In this document: positions 18,084 to 24,870 of the stretch, piece by piece
How the letters are laid out: each line of letters begins with the position of its first letter
Position numbering within the stretch: the stretch's first letter is position 1
Notes under the pieces: generated by a model
Told to the model about the DNA's origin: nothing
What the model saw: only the letters and a program-made list of their open reading frames with translations
Databases searched by the model: none
Assembly: GCA_017651505.1 (NCBI GenBank)
Contig: JAGCCV010000002.1
Span: 1-33,585, forward strand
Length of the DNA stretch: 33,585 nucleotides
Reading direction: 5' to 3'
Source of the DNA: Bacteroidaceae bacterium
GTDB lineage: Bacteria; Bacteroidota; Bacteroidia; Bacteroidales; Bacteroidaceae
Position numbers and translations under genes: made by a program

Positions 18084-18145
18084 TACCTTTGACTTATGTG
18101 GGTACTCTGTTTGAAAGGGTAACACGATTGTTTGAAGTTTGTGAG

Positions 18146-18190
18146 GGGACCTGAGGCTGTGATAGCTTTGGGTCCCTAATTTTTATTATT
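18146..18190 (+). terminator. Rho-independent terminator after glnN
   Basis: GGGACC (18146-18151) pairs with GGTCCC (18171-18176). An inner GGCT/AGCT stem with one wobble pair adds stability. The stem is followed by TAATTTTTATTATT. It lies 63 bases after the glnN stop, the right place to end the dapF-dapL-glnN transcript. Confidence 0.8.
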
Positions 18191-18274
18191 AAAACTTTTT
18201 ATTCACACTAAAAATTAAGGTCATTATCCTTGCTTTGATTTCGACCTTTTTTCGACAATTTATTAGGCGGTGAG

Positions 18275-18332
18275 TTTGGTTATTCCTAACTCGGGGTTTG
18301 GTTATTCCAAACTGCCAGCTTGGAATAACCAA
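18275..18332. repeat. Direct and inverted copies of a GGTTATTCC unit
   Basis: TTTGGTTATTCC occurs at 18275-18286 and again at 18297-18308, a 22-base period. The second copy belongs to a perfect 13-base inverted repeat, TTGGTTATTCCAA (18298-18310) and TTGGAATAACCAA (18320-18332), with a 9-base loop. Neither strand has a T-run next to it, so it does not look like a standard terminator. It sits in the 318-base convergent gap between glnN and the GNAT gene, which otherwise holds the glnN terminator and another short repeat. Confidence 0.8.
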
Positions 18333-18347
18333 GATTTAGGTGACCTT

Positions 18348-18377
18348 ACTGTCAGGTTTTGCAACTGTCGGTTTTGC
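18348..18377. repeat. Tandem ACTGTC(A)GGTTTTGC repeat, two copies
   Basis: ACTGTCAGGTTTTGCA (18348-18363) is followed directly by ACTGTCGGTTTTGC (18364-18377). The copies differ by one deleted base. This is a second, unrelated short repeat in the same convergent gap, 24 bases from the GNAT stop. Confidence 0.7.
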
Positions 18378-18401
18378 GGCACATGTCTTATACTGAAATA
18401 G

Positions 18402-19061
18402 TTATAATTCTTTCTTCATACTCCAACTGCCCATGATCTTTCCATCGTTATCAATCTCCTCTGCATGAAACACCTCGAAGCCACGCTTTCGGTAAAAGGC
18501 AAGGTTCTCTACTGAGTTGGTGAAGAGTATAAACTGCTTTCCACCATTGGCTCGGATATAGTCCTCCATATAGTCAATGAATCGTGTGCCGATGCCTTGT
18601 CCGTGAACTGACGGATCTACTGCTAAAGTACTGAGATACCAAACATCAGGTATGTTTTTCTGATACTCATGACACGCATAGCTGGCCTTCTCGTCCATTG
18701 CCAACCAGCGGTTTATAAGCCGCATGTCACGCTTGAAATACACGCGCCACCACCCATGAAGCAAATACTGAATCATTGAGGGTGGCTTATAACCGGGAGG
18801 GTCAACAACGGCCATAGCCACAATCTTGCCATCAAGCTTTGCGACAAAACAGTTTGTCTTCCCAAAGATTGTCTGCTGTGCACAATGGTTCATGTCCCTG
18901 ATGGCACTTATCCGTTCTCTACGGTCAGGGAAGTAATTGGTGAAGTAAACATAGTTTTCGTAAGCCCTGACTTCAACTTCCACTACGTTCTTCAACTCAT
19001 CGCGCTTCGCACTCTCAAACGCCAAGTCACGCTCTGATGGGTGCTGCTGGAATGATGTCAT
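18402..19061 (-). CDS. GNAT-family N-acetyltransferase
   Basis: A 219-residue protein of the Gcn5-related acetyltransferase fold, which transfers acetyl from acetyl-CoA to an amine. The substrate cannot be read from the sequence. The acetyl-CoA motif A is visible as WYLSTLAVDPSVHGQGIGTRF (about 141-161), with the pyrophosphate loop HGQGIG at 153-158. Motif B follows as NLAFYRKRGFEV near 190-201. The first 60 residues are an extra N-terminal segment. It starts 25 bases after the hexapeptide acetyltransferase stop and is the last gene of the small leftward operon. Its 3' end faces glnN. The start MTSFQQ is the only good ATG near the conserved fold. Confidence 0.85.
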   Translation of the reverse strand: MTSFQQHPSERDLAFESAKRDELKNVVEVEVRAYENYVYFTNYFPDRRERISAIRDMNHCAQQTIFGKTNCFVAKLDGKIVAMAVVDPPGYKPPSMIQYLLHGWWRVYFKRDMRLINRWLAMDEKASYACHEYQKNIPDVWYLSTLAVDPSVHGQGIGTRFIDYMEDYIRANGGKQFILFTNSVENLAFYRKRGFEVFHAEEIDNDGKIMGSWSMKKEL

Positions 19062-19086
19062 TTCTTATATGTTATACCGTTAAATT

Positions 19087-19668
19087 CTATTTATCTGATT
19101 CTACCTCTATCTTTTTGATGATCTTTGCTGGTACACCGCCAACTATAGTGTTAGGCTCCACGTCTTTAGTAACTACAGCACCTGCTGCCACTACAGCTCC
19201 ATCGCCGATGGTAACGCCTGCAAGGACTGTGGCATTGGCTCCAATCCAGACGTTCTTGCCAATGTGGATGGGCGCATAACTCATGCTCTGACGATTTGCA
19301 GGGTCGAGGTCGTGGTTGAGCGTAGCCAGCACAACATTATGGCCGATGAGTGCGCCCTCGTCGATGGTGATACCGCCCTGATCCTGGAACTTGCAGCCCA
19401 TGTTTATAAAAACATGTTCGCCGACTACGGTATTCTTGCCACAATCGGTGTGGAATGGTGGGAACATGCCGACTGTCTTGGGCACTTCTCGTCCCCAAAG
19501 CTGTTCCAGCACTTCGTGCAACTGCTCTTGTGTGTGGTAGCTGCCGTTGATTTCAGCCGTAATCCTCAATGCCTCCTGTGACAGCTGATGAAACATCATG
19601 TGGACTTCTTCACCACCTATGACTGGTTTGCCCGATGCCATGTATTCTCTAAATTCTTGTATTGTCAT
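19087..19668 (-). CDS. Hexapeptide-repeat sugar O-acetyltransferase (maltose/galactoside acetyltransferase type)
   Basis: A 193-residue left-handed beta-helix acetyltransferase of the LacA/Maa/NodL group, which acetylates sugars with acetyl-CoA as a trimer. Evidence is the N-terminal helical Mac domain (about 1-60), then hexapeptide turns such as [20 protein letters not shown]. The probable catalytic His119 sits in TLNHDLDP. The C-terminal closing segment is [23 protein letters not shown]. Length is typical. The exact sugar acceptor is unknown. It follows the frameshifted small gene by 17 bases and precedes the GNAT gene by 25, so co-transcription is likely. Confidence 0.9.
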   Translation of the reverse strand: MTIQEFREYMASGKPVIGGEEVHMMFHQLSQEALRITAEINGSYHTQEQLHEVLEQLWGREVPKTVGMFPPFHTDCGKNTVVGEHVFINMGCKFQDQGGITIDEGALIGHNVVLATLNHDLDPANRQSMSYAPIHIGKNVWIGANATVLAGVTIGDGAVVAAGAVVTKDVEPNTIVGGVPAKIIKKIEVESDK

Positions 19669-19685
19669 ATCACTTGATTATCTTT

Positions 19686-20016
19686 TTATTCTACAACTTT
19701 ATATATACCTAATTGCTCCACCGCTTCCAGAGCGAAACCACTATGAAAGATGTATGTCAGCGTCATGGAATCTCTATATTTCTTTGGGTAGCATCTCACA
19801 TAGTTTGTCTTCTCTGATAATCTTGGGAGCGGCCTTTCCTGCCAGCACCAGCACCTTTTTGTCGTTGCGGTAGATGTGAAGCTGACGAGAGCGGGCAACG
19901 GCAGTCAATTCTGGGTCATCCTGCATATCTTTCCAAAGCTGATGATAGATTCCATTCTCCTCGAACAGTTTCCTTTGCAGATGTGAGCACATATTTGTGG
20001 TGTCGATGGTCATCAT
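19686..20016 (-). pseudogene. Small unknown gene split by a frameshift
   Basis: The first frame, from 20016, gives 80 residues beginning MMTIDTTNMCSHLQRKLFEE and ending EMLPKEI, with a stop at 19774-19776. If one base is skipped near 19777-19782, the reading continues as EYRDSMTLTYIFHSGF and ends YKVVE at 19686, about 109 residues in all. The second part ends just 17 bases before the next gene, matching the tight spacing elsewhere in this operon, which suggests the original gene ran that far. The break lies in GAAATATAG, which is not a known programmed shift site. A real mutation, or a one-base sequencing or assembly error, would explain it. I do not recognise the family. No signal peptide or membrane segment is visible. 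Confidence 0.6.
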
Positions 20017-20017
20017 A

Positions 20018-20371
20018 CTATTTCTTCTTGGCTTTTTGGTATTTTGCTTTCACAATCTCATAGGAGTTTCGAGTCAGTTCCTTCAGTAAATCATCGGGAG
20101 CAGTCTTAGGATTGATGCCTATCCAATGCTTGGGCGATTCGTTGTACGGATTCCCGATACAGTCATGCTGCGCCTTCAACTCCTCAATGCGCTCTGGCTG
20201 GCATTTGAGTGATATGACAGAGAAATCATTGCAATCGAAGAATGAGAACATGTGTCCATAAACGTAGAATACCAATACACCCTCTCCGTTCTTAAACTTC
20301 TGGAAAGGTAGTTTCTCTTCTATGTCTTCGCCTAAAATCAGGCAATACTCGCGATAGTCCTCTATGTTCAT
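20018..20371 (-). CDS. MmcQ/YjbR family protein
   Basis: A 117-residue protein of the MmcQ/YjbR group, a small CyaY-like fold sometimes described as DNA-binding but of unproven role. It is recognised by MNIEDYREYC near the start, an acidic EDIEEKLPF segment, the FSFFDCNDFSVISLKC strand pair, and the ending HWIGINPKTAPDDLLKELTRNSYEIV. I chose the ATG at 20371 because it overlaps the stop of the upstream HD gene as ATGA (20371-20368) and matches the family start. An in-frame ATG at 20398 would add nine residues of poor quality. The next gene downstream begins one base after the stop. Confidence 0.85.
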   Translation of the reverse strand: MNIEDYREYCLILGEDIEEKLPFQKFKNGEGVLVFYVYGHMFSFFDCNDFSVISLKCQPERIEELKAQHDCIGNPYNESPKHWIGINPKTAPDDLLKELTRNSYEIVKAKYQKAKKK

Positions 20372-21018
20372 AGCAGCCTTGTTTCGTTCTTTCGACAACG
20401 TATGTATATCGTCTGCATCCTATCTGCTACCTGTGCTTCACAAGCCCTCATGGCATCGATGGTCTTTTGCAATACTTCATCCAAAGGCCACCCCAGCATT
20501 TCCGCTCCTCGTTCAATGACTTCACGGGAGCAGCCAGCGGCAAAGCCTTTTGACTTATACTTCTTTTTGAGCGACTTCAGTTCCATGTCCTGAACGCTCT
20601 TCGATGGGCGCATCAGTGCTGTTGCCCATATCAGTCCTGTCAGTTCATCGGTAGCAAAGAGCACTTTCTCCATCAGATGCTCTGGCTTTACATCGACCGT
20701 GATGCCATAGCCGTGACTACAGATGGCATGAATCATTTCTTCGCCTACGCCACCTTCGCGCAACAGTTCCGGAGCCTTGATGCAATGTTGCTCTGGGTAC
20801 AACTCAAAATCGATGTCGTGCAGCAGTCCGACCATTCCCCAGAAATCCACCTCATCAGCGAAACCAAGTTGCTCGGCATACCAGCGCATAACTCCTTCCA
20901 CTGTCAGTGCATGCTGCAAGTGGAACGGGTCTTTATTGTACTTTCTCAGCAGCTCCCAAGCTGCCTCTCTTGTGATAATACTTTCCATCGTTTCTATCGT
21001 TTTTATGTTGTTAATCAT
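20368..21018 (-). CDS. HD-domain metal-dependent hydrolase-like protein
   Basis: A 216-residue protein of the HD superfamily, usually phosphohydrolases acting on nucleotides or similar substrates. Candidate metal ligands are His36 (HLQHALTVEG), His67-Asp68 in GLLHDIDFE, His97 and His102 (HAICSHGYG), and Asp124 in FATDELTG, in the order expected of the family. No second domain is present. The substrate is unknown. The ATG at 21018 overlaps the upstream stop as ATGA. An internal ATG at 20988 (MESIITREAAW) would remove ten residues and is a reasonable alternative start. The gene sits in the compact leftward operon. Confidence 0.85.
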   Translation of the reverse strand: MINNIKTIETMESIITREAAWELLRKYNKDPFHLQHALTVEGVMRWYAEQLGFADEVDFWGMVGLLHDIDFELYPEQHCIKAPELLREGGVGEEMIHAICSHGYGITVDVKPEHLMEKVLFATDELTGLIWATALMRPSKSVQDMELKSLKKKYKSKGFAAGCSREVIERGAEMLGWPLDEVLQKTIDAMRACEAQVADRMQTIYIRCRKNETRLL

Positions 21019-21218
21019 TTTTCTTCTGTGAAAACATAAACTGCCAGAGTCGGAATGATGACCAATGAGAGCAACACTGCCTCTGTCCAGGCATATGAAC
21101 CGAAGTAGTCAACCAATGTCTGGAATTTCAAAACTCCATCTACAAGGAAGACTAAGAAGGCAAACCAGCAGACAAAGAAGATGGTCGCGTATTTGATTTT
21201 TCTTTTCTTTAATTTCAT
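21015..21218 (-). CDS. Small two-helix membrane protein
   Basis: A 67-residue hypothetical protein. A strongly basic start (MKLKKRKIKY) is followed by a hydrophobic helix at about 11-29 and a second at about 46-62, with a short acidic tail (TEEK). By the positive-inside rule the N-terminus should face the cytoplasm. It overlaps the HD gene by ATGA and would be the first gene of the operon, which supports its being real despite its size. I do not recognise a family. I could not find an exact TAnnTTTG element on the minus strand in the 180 bases upstream. Confidence 0.65.
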   Translation of the reverse strand: MKLKKRKIKYATIFFVCWFAFLVFLVDGVLKFQTLVDYFGSYAWTEAVLLSLVIIPTLAVYVFTEEK

Positions 21219-21344
21219 TTGATGATTTCACTAAATTGGGATTTAACTCATATAATCAGTATGCATAAAACCTCACGTTCTTTTATTCTGTTGATAGCAG
21301 ATAATTTTGTGACATTGTGACAAAAAGACAATAAGGTGGTATAA

Positions 21345-21381
21345 GAAGAGAGAGGGAAGCATCGGCTTCCCTTCTCTCTTC
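21345..21381 (-). terminator. Hairpin downstream of ppdK
   Basis: GGGAAGC (21354-21360) and GCTTCCC (21365-21371) form a 7-base perfect stem with a 4-base loop. GAGAGA/TCTCTC and a further three pairs extend it to about 16 pairs with one bulged base. It begins 18 bases after the ppdK stop on the minus strand. The following bases on that strand (TTATACC) are only weakly T-rich, so termination strength is uncertain; mRNA 3' end protection is another possible role. Confidence 0.65.
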
Positions 21382-21398
21382 ATTATGTTGAACAAAGA

Positions 21399-24176
21399 TT
21401 ATGCTACAGCATTAGCTTCTGCCTTCTTGCGCTTCTTCTCTGCCTCCTCGGCAATGAGGTCCTCAACTGCAGCCTGGGCGGCAGCCAGACGAGCGATAGG
21501 CACGCGGAATGGTGAGCAGCTCACATAGTTCAGACCTACACGGTGGCAGAACTTCACTGATGATGGCTCACCACCATGCTCACCGCAAATACCGCAGATA
21601 AGCTCTGGACGGGTGTCGCGACCCTTCTTAACAGCCATATCGATGAGCTGACCAACACCTTCCTGATCGAGCACCTGGAATGGGTCAACGCTCAGAATCT
21701 TCTTCTCCAGATATACTGGCAAGAAGCTGGCAATATCATCACGGCTATAACCGAAGGTCATCTGGGTCAAGTCGTTGGTACCGAAGCTGAAGTACTCGGC
21801 ATGCTTAGCAATCTTATCTGCTGTCAAAGCAGCACGAGGAATCTCGATCATGGTACCGATGCGGAAACGAACCACGATGCCTTCTTCCTTGAACATCTTC
21901 TCTGCTGTCTCACGAATCACCTTCTCCTGTACATCGAACTCATTAACCATACCAATCAGTGGCACCATGATTTCAGGACGTGGGTCGTAGCCTTCCTTGC
22001 GCAGCTTGATGGCAGCACCCAAGATGGCACGTGTCTGCATAGCTGTGATTTCAGGATAGGTATTACCAAGACGGCAACCACGATGGCCCAGCATTGGGTT
22101 GCTCTCTGACAGAGCAGCCACACGCTGCTGAATCTCCTGTACGGTTACGCCCATATCTTCTGCCATAGCCTGCTGGCCAGCCAGATCGTGGGGTACGAAC
22201 TCGTGCAATGGTGGGTCGAGCAGACGGATGTTGACAGGACAGTTGTCCATCACCTTCAGGATTTCATAGAAGTCAATCATCTGATAAGGCAGGATCTTCT
22301 CCAACGCAGCTTCACGACCTTCCTTCGTTTCAGAAAGGATCATCTCACGCATGGCGCGGATCTTCTTTGCCTCGAAGAACATATGCTCGGTACGGCACAA
22401 ACCAATACCCTCGGCACCGAAGCTGTGAGCAACGGCTGCATCGCGAGGTGTATCAGCGTTGGTACGTACATGCAGTTTGGTATATTTGTCGCAGAGGTAC
22501 ATCAATTCGGCAAAGTCGCCACTTACCTCAGCAGCCTTAGTGTCGATACGGCCTTCGTACACCTCACCTGTGCTACCGTTGAGTGACAGGTAGTCACCTT
22601 CATGCAGAACGGTATCGCCAATGGTCAGTGTCTTGTTTTTGTAGTCAACAATCATGGCACCTGCACCGGTAACGCAGCACTTACCCATACCACGAGCCAC
22701 AACGGCAGCGTGGCTGGTCATACCACCACGGCAGGTAACGATACCCTGAGCCACAGCCATACCAGCCAAGTCTTCTGGAGAAGTCTCCATACGCACCAGA
22801 ATGACACGCTTGCCCAAGCTATGAACGCGAGCAGCATCGTCGGCGAAGAAAGTGATATGTCCGCAGGCTGCACCTGGAGATGCAGGCAAGCCACGAGTGA
22901 GCACCTTGGCGCGACGCAGTGAGCGAGGCTCGAATACAGGGTGCAGCAACTCATCGAGCTTGTTAGGCTCGCAGCGCATGATGGCTGTCTTCTCATCGAT
23001 GACATCCTCACGAAGCAGGTCCATAGCGATCTTCACCATTGCAGTACCTGTGCGCTTACCGTTACGTGTCTGCAGGAACCACAACTTGCCTTCCTGTACG
23101 GTGAACTCCATATCCTGTATGTCCTTATAGTGTTTCTCCAGCTTATCCTGGATAGCATACAGCTGCTTGTAGATCTCTGGCATTGATTCTTCCATTGAAG
23201 GGAACTTGCTTGCGCGCTCTTCCTCGCTGATGCCCTGCATCTTAGCCCAACGGCGTGAACCCTCGAGAGTAATCTGCTGAGGAGTACGGATACCAGCCAC
23301 CACGTCTTCACCTTGAGCATTTACCAGATACTCACCGTTGAACACATTCTCACCGGTACCTGCATCGCGGCTGAAGCATACACCAGTAGCTGAGGTGTCG
23401 CCCATGTTACCGAATACCATTGCCATCACGCTGACAGCGGTACCCCACTCAGATGGTATGCCTTCCATCTTACGATAGAGGATGGCACGCTCGTTCATCC
23501 AGCTGTCGAATACAGCGCAGATAGCACCCCACAACTGTTCAACAGGGTTGTCTGGGAAGCTCTTGCCTGTACGTTCCTTGATAGCATCCTTAAACAGTTT
23601 CACCAGCTTGCGGAGCTCATCTACATTCAGGTCTTTGTCGAGCTTGATACCACGCTCTTCCTTTACCTTCTCTATAATTGCTTCGAAAGGATCAATCTCT
23701 GTCTTGTCAACTGGTTTCATACCCAGCACCACATCGCCATACATCTGTACGAAACGGCGGTAGCTGTCATATACGAAACGGTCGTTGCCAGTTTTCTTCA
23801 CCATACCCTCAGCCACCTTGTCGTTCAAACCAAGGTTCAGAATGGTGTCCATCATACCAGGCATTGATGCACGTGCGCCAGATCGTACAGACACCAACAA
23901 TGGGTTCTTAGGATCACCAAACTTGCTGTTCATCAACTTCTCAATGTGAGTTACTGCTTTTTCTACGTCATCTTTCAAGAGAGCAATCACATTATCCTTG
24001 CCCTTCTGGAAATACTCGTTGCAGACTTCAGTAGTGATAGTGAAACCAGGAGGCACAGGAACACCAATCAGGTTCATCTCGGCGCAGTTAGCACCTTTGC
24101 CACCCAACAGGTTGCGCATGTCAGCGCGTCCCTCAGCCTGGCCGTTACCAAAAGTATAAACTCTTTTGTCTTCCAT
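21399..24176 (-). CDS. ppdK: Pyruvate, phosphate dikinase
   Basis: PpdK interconverts phosphoenolpyruvate, AMP and PPi with pyruvate, ATP and Pi; in anaerobes it links PEP metabolism with pyrophosphate use. The 925 residues are slightly above the family norm of about 875-900. The nucleotide-binding domain (about 1-390) begins YTFGNGQAEG and GGKGANCAEM. The swivelling domain has the phosphorylated His489 in GGMTSHAAVVARG. The PEP/pyruvate barrel (about 560-910) includes GIGLCRTEHMFF, and the end has Cys861 and Cys864 in CGICGEHGG, the latter the probable proton-donor cysteine. The C-terminus carries a Lys/Ala/Glu-rich tail (about 905-925). It is a single-gene unit with its own promoter signal and downstream hairpin, divergent from rimP. 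Confidence 0.98.
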   Translation of the reverse strand: MEDKRVYTFGNGQAEGRADMRNLLGGKGANCAEMNLIGVPVPPGFTITTEVCNEYFQKGKDNVIALLKDDVEKAVTHIEKLMNSKFGDPKNPLLVSVRSGARASMPGMMDTILNLGLNDKVAEGMVKKTGNDRFVYDSYRRFVQMYGDVVLGMKPVDKTEIDPFEAIIEKVKEERGIKLDKDLNVDELRKLVKLFKDAIKERTGKSFPDNPVEQLWGAICAVFDSWMNERAILYRKMEGIPSEWGTAVSVMAMVFGNMGDTSATGVCFSRDAGTGENVFNGEYLVNAQGEDVVAGIRTPQQITLEGSRRWAKMQGISEEERASKFPSMEESMPEIYKQLYAIQDKLEKHYKDIQDMEFTVQEGKLWFLQTRNGKRTGTAMVKIAMDLLREDVIDEKTAIMRCEPNKLDELLHPVFEPRSLRRAKVLTRGLPASPGAACGHITFFADDAARVHSLGKRVILVRMETSPEDLAGMAVAQGIVTCRGGMTSHAAVVARGMGKCCVTGAGAMIVDYKNKTLTIGDTVLHEGDYLSLNGSTGEVYEGRIDTKAAEVSGDFAELMYLCDKYTKLHVRTNADTPRDAAVAHSFGAEGIGLCRTEHMFFEAKKIRAMREMILSETKEGREAALEKILPYQMIDFYEILKVMDNCPVNIRLLDPPLHEFVPHDLAGQQAMAEDMGVTVQEIQQRVAALSESNPMLGHRGCRLGNTYPEITAMQTRAILGAAIKLRKEGYDPRPEIMVPLIGMVNEFDVQEKVIRETAEKMFKEEGIVVRFRIGTMIEIPRAALTADKIAKHAEYFSFGTNDLTQMTFGYSRDDIASFLPVYLEKKILSVDPFQVLDQEGVGQLIDMAVKKGRDTRPELICGICGEHGGEPSSVKFCHRVGLNYVSCSPFRVPIARLAAAQAAVEDLIAEEAEKKRKKAEANAVA

Positions 24177-24229
24177 AATAAAAATAGTTAGGTATAAAGT
24201 TTTTAATTAATTTCGTTGGTATTAATGTG

Positions 24230-24237
24230 CAAAGATA
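24230..24237 (-). promoter_or_regulatory. Putative -7 element of the ppdK promoter
   Basis: The plus strand CAAAGATA is TATCTTTG on the minus strand, an exact TAnnTTTG match. No good -33 TTTG is seen at the usual distance; the region there is a long A/T tract instead. A start near 24225 would give a leader of about 48 bases. Confidence 0.5.
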
Positions 24238-24299
24238 AGTGCTTTTTTTTATTTTTTTTAGATTTTTATTCAAAAAAGACGGATAAAAGACAGTTTTAT

Positions 24300-24330
24300 T
24301 TTGTAGAATGAGTTTTTATTCCTAAATTTG
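24300..24330 (+). promoter_or_regulatory. Promoter of the rimP-nusA-infB-suf run
   Basis: TTTG at 24300-24303, 19 bases, then TAAATTTG at 24323-24330 matches the Bacteroidetes consensus closely. The predicted start near 24337 leaves a leader of about 64 bases before the rimP ATG. That leader contains a terminator-like hairpin, listed separately. Confidence 0.75.
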
Positions 24331-24349
24331 CAGCCGTAATGATGATTTG

Positions 24350-24375
24350 AGGAGGGGCTTAGGGCTCCTTTTTTT
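24350..24375 (+). terminator. Terminator-like hairpin in the rimP-nusA leader (possible attenuator)
   Basis: AGGAG (24350-24354) pairs with CTCCT (24365-24369), with a 10-base G-rich loop, and is followed by seven T residues (24369-24375). It lies between the predicted promoter and rimP, only about 25 bases before the ATG, where no upstream gene needs ending because ppdK points away. That makes it a candidate intrinsic attenuator. The AGGAGGGG left arm could also act as a ribosome-binding-like sequence, but it is about 45 bases from the start, too far for rimP. The stem is short (5 pairs), so strength is uncertain. Confidence 0.55.
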
Positions 24376-24400
24376 ATTGTAAAAAAGTTTAGACGTAAGT

Positions 24401-24868
24401 ATGATTAACAAAGAGACAGTAGAAAACATCGCGTTGGAATGGCTGAAAGGAAAGGATTACTTTCTGGTAGATGTAACACTGGATAATGACAACAAGATCA
24501 GTGTTGAGATTGACCATCAGGATGGTGTGTGGATTGATGACTGTGCCGAGCTGAGCCGCTTCATAGAGGAGAGATTGGGTGCTGAAGGTGAGGATTACGA
24601 TCTGGAAGTAGGTTCTGCCGGATTGGGACAGCCTTTTAAGGTGCTGCGCCAGTATGAGTGCCATGTTGGAAAGGAAGTGGAGACGCTGACAACCGATGGC
24701 CGTAAGCTGAAAGGCATACTCAAGGAGGTAGATGCAGACCATGTGGTGATTACCGTACAGCAGAAAATCAAACCCGAAGGTGCTAAGAGACCTAAACTGT
24801 CGGATGTGGATATCTGTCTGAAAATGGATGAAATAAAATATACTAAATACTTAATCAGCTTTAAATAA
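24401..24868 (+). CDS. rimP: Ribosome maturation factor RimP
   Basis: RimP assists assembly of the small ribosomal subunit. The 155 residues fit the family: an N-terminal alpha/beta domain (about 1-80) with IDDCAELSRFIEERL and the conserved LEVGSAGLGQPF (the usual EVSSPGLxxPL region), then a C-terminal SH3-like barrel (about 85-155). It is the first gene after the promoter at 24300-24330, and nusA follows after 2 bases, the gene order seen in many bacteria. The Ser-Pro usual in the SSPG motif reads Ser-Ala-Gly here, a change I believe is found in other Bacteroidales. Confidence 0.95.
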   Translation: MINKETVENIALEWLKGKDYFLVDVTLDNDNKISVEIDHQDGVWIDDCAELSRFIEERLGAEGEDYDLEVGSAGLGQPFKVLRQYECHVGKEVETLTTDGRKLKGILKEVDADHVVITVQQKIKPEGAKRPKLSDVDICLKMDEIKYTKYLISFK

Positions 24869-24870
24869 TT

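Noticed and set aside
20372..20398. Longer start for the MmcQ/YjbR gene
   Set aside because: It adds nine residues of no family similarity, while the ATG at 20371 gives an exact ATGA overlap with the upstream gene.
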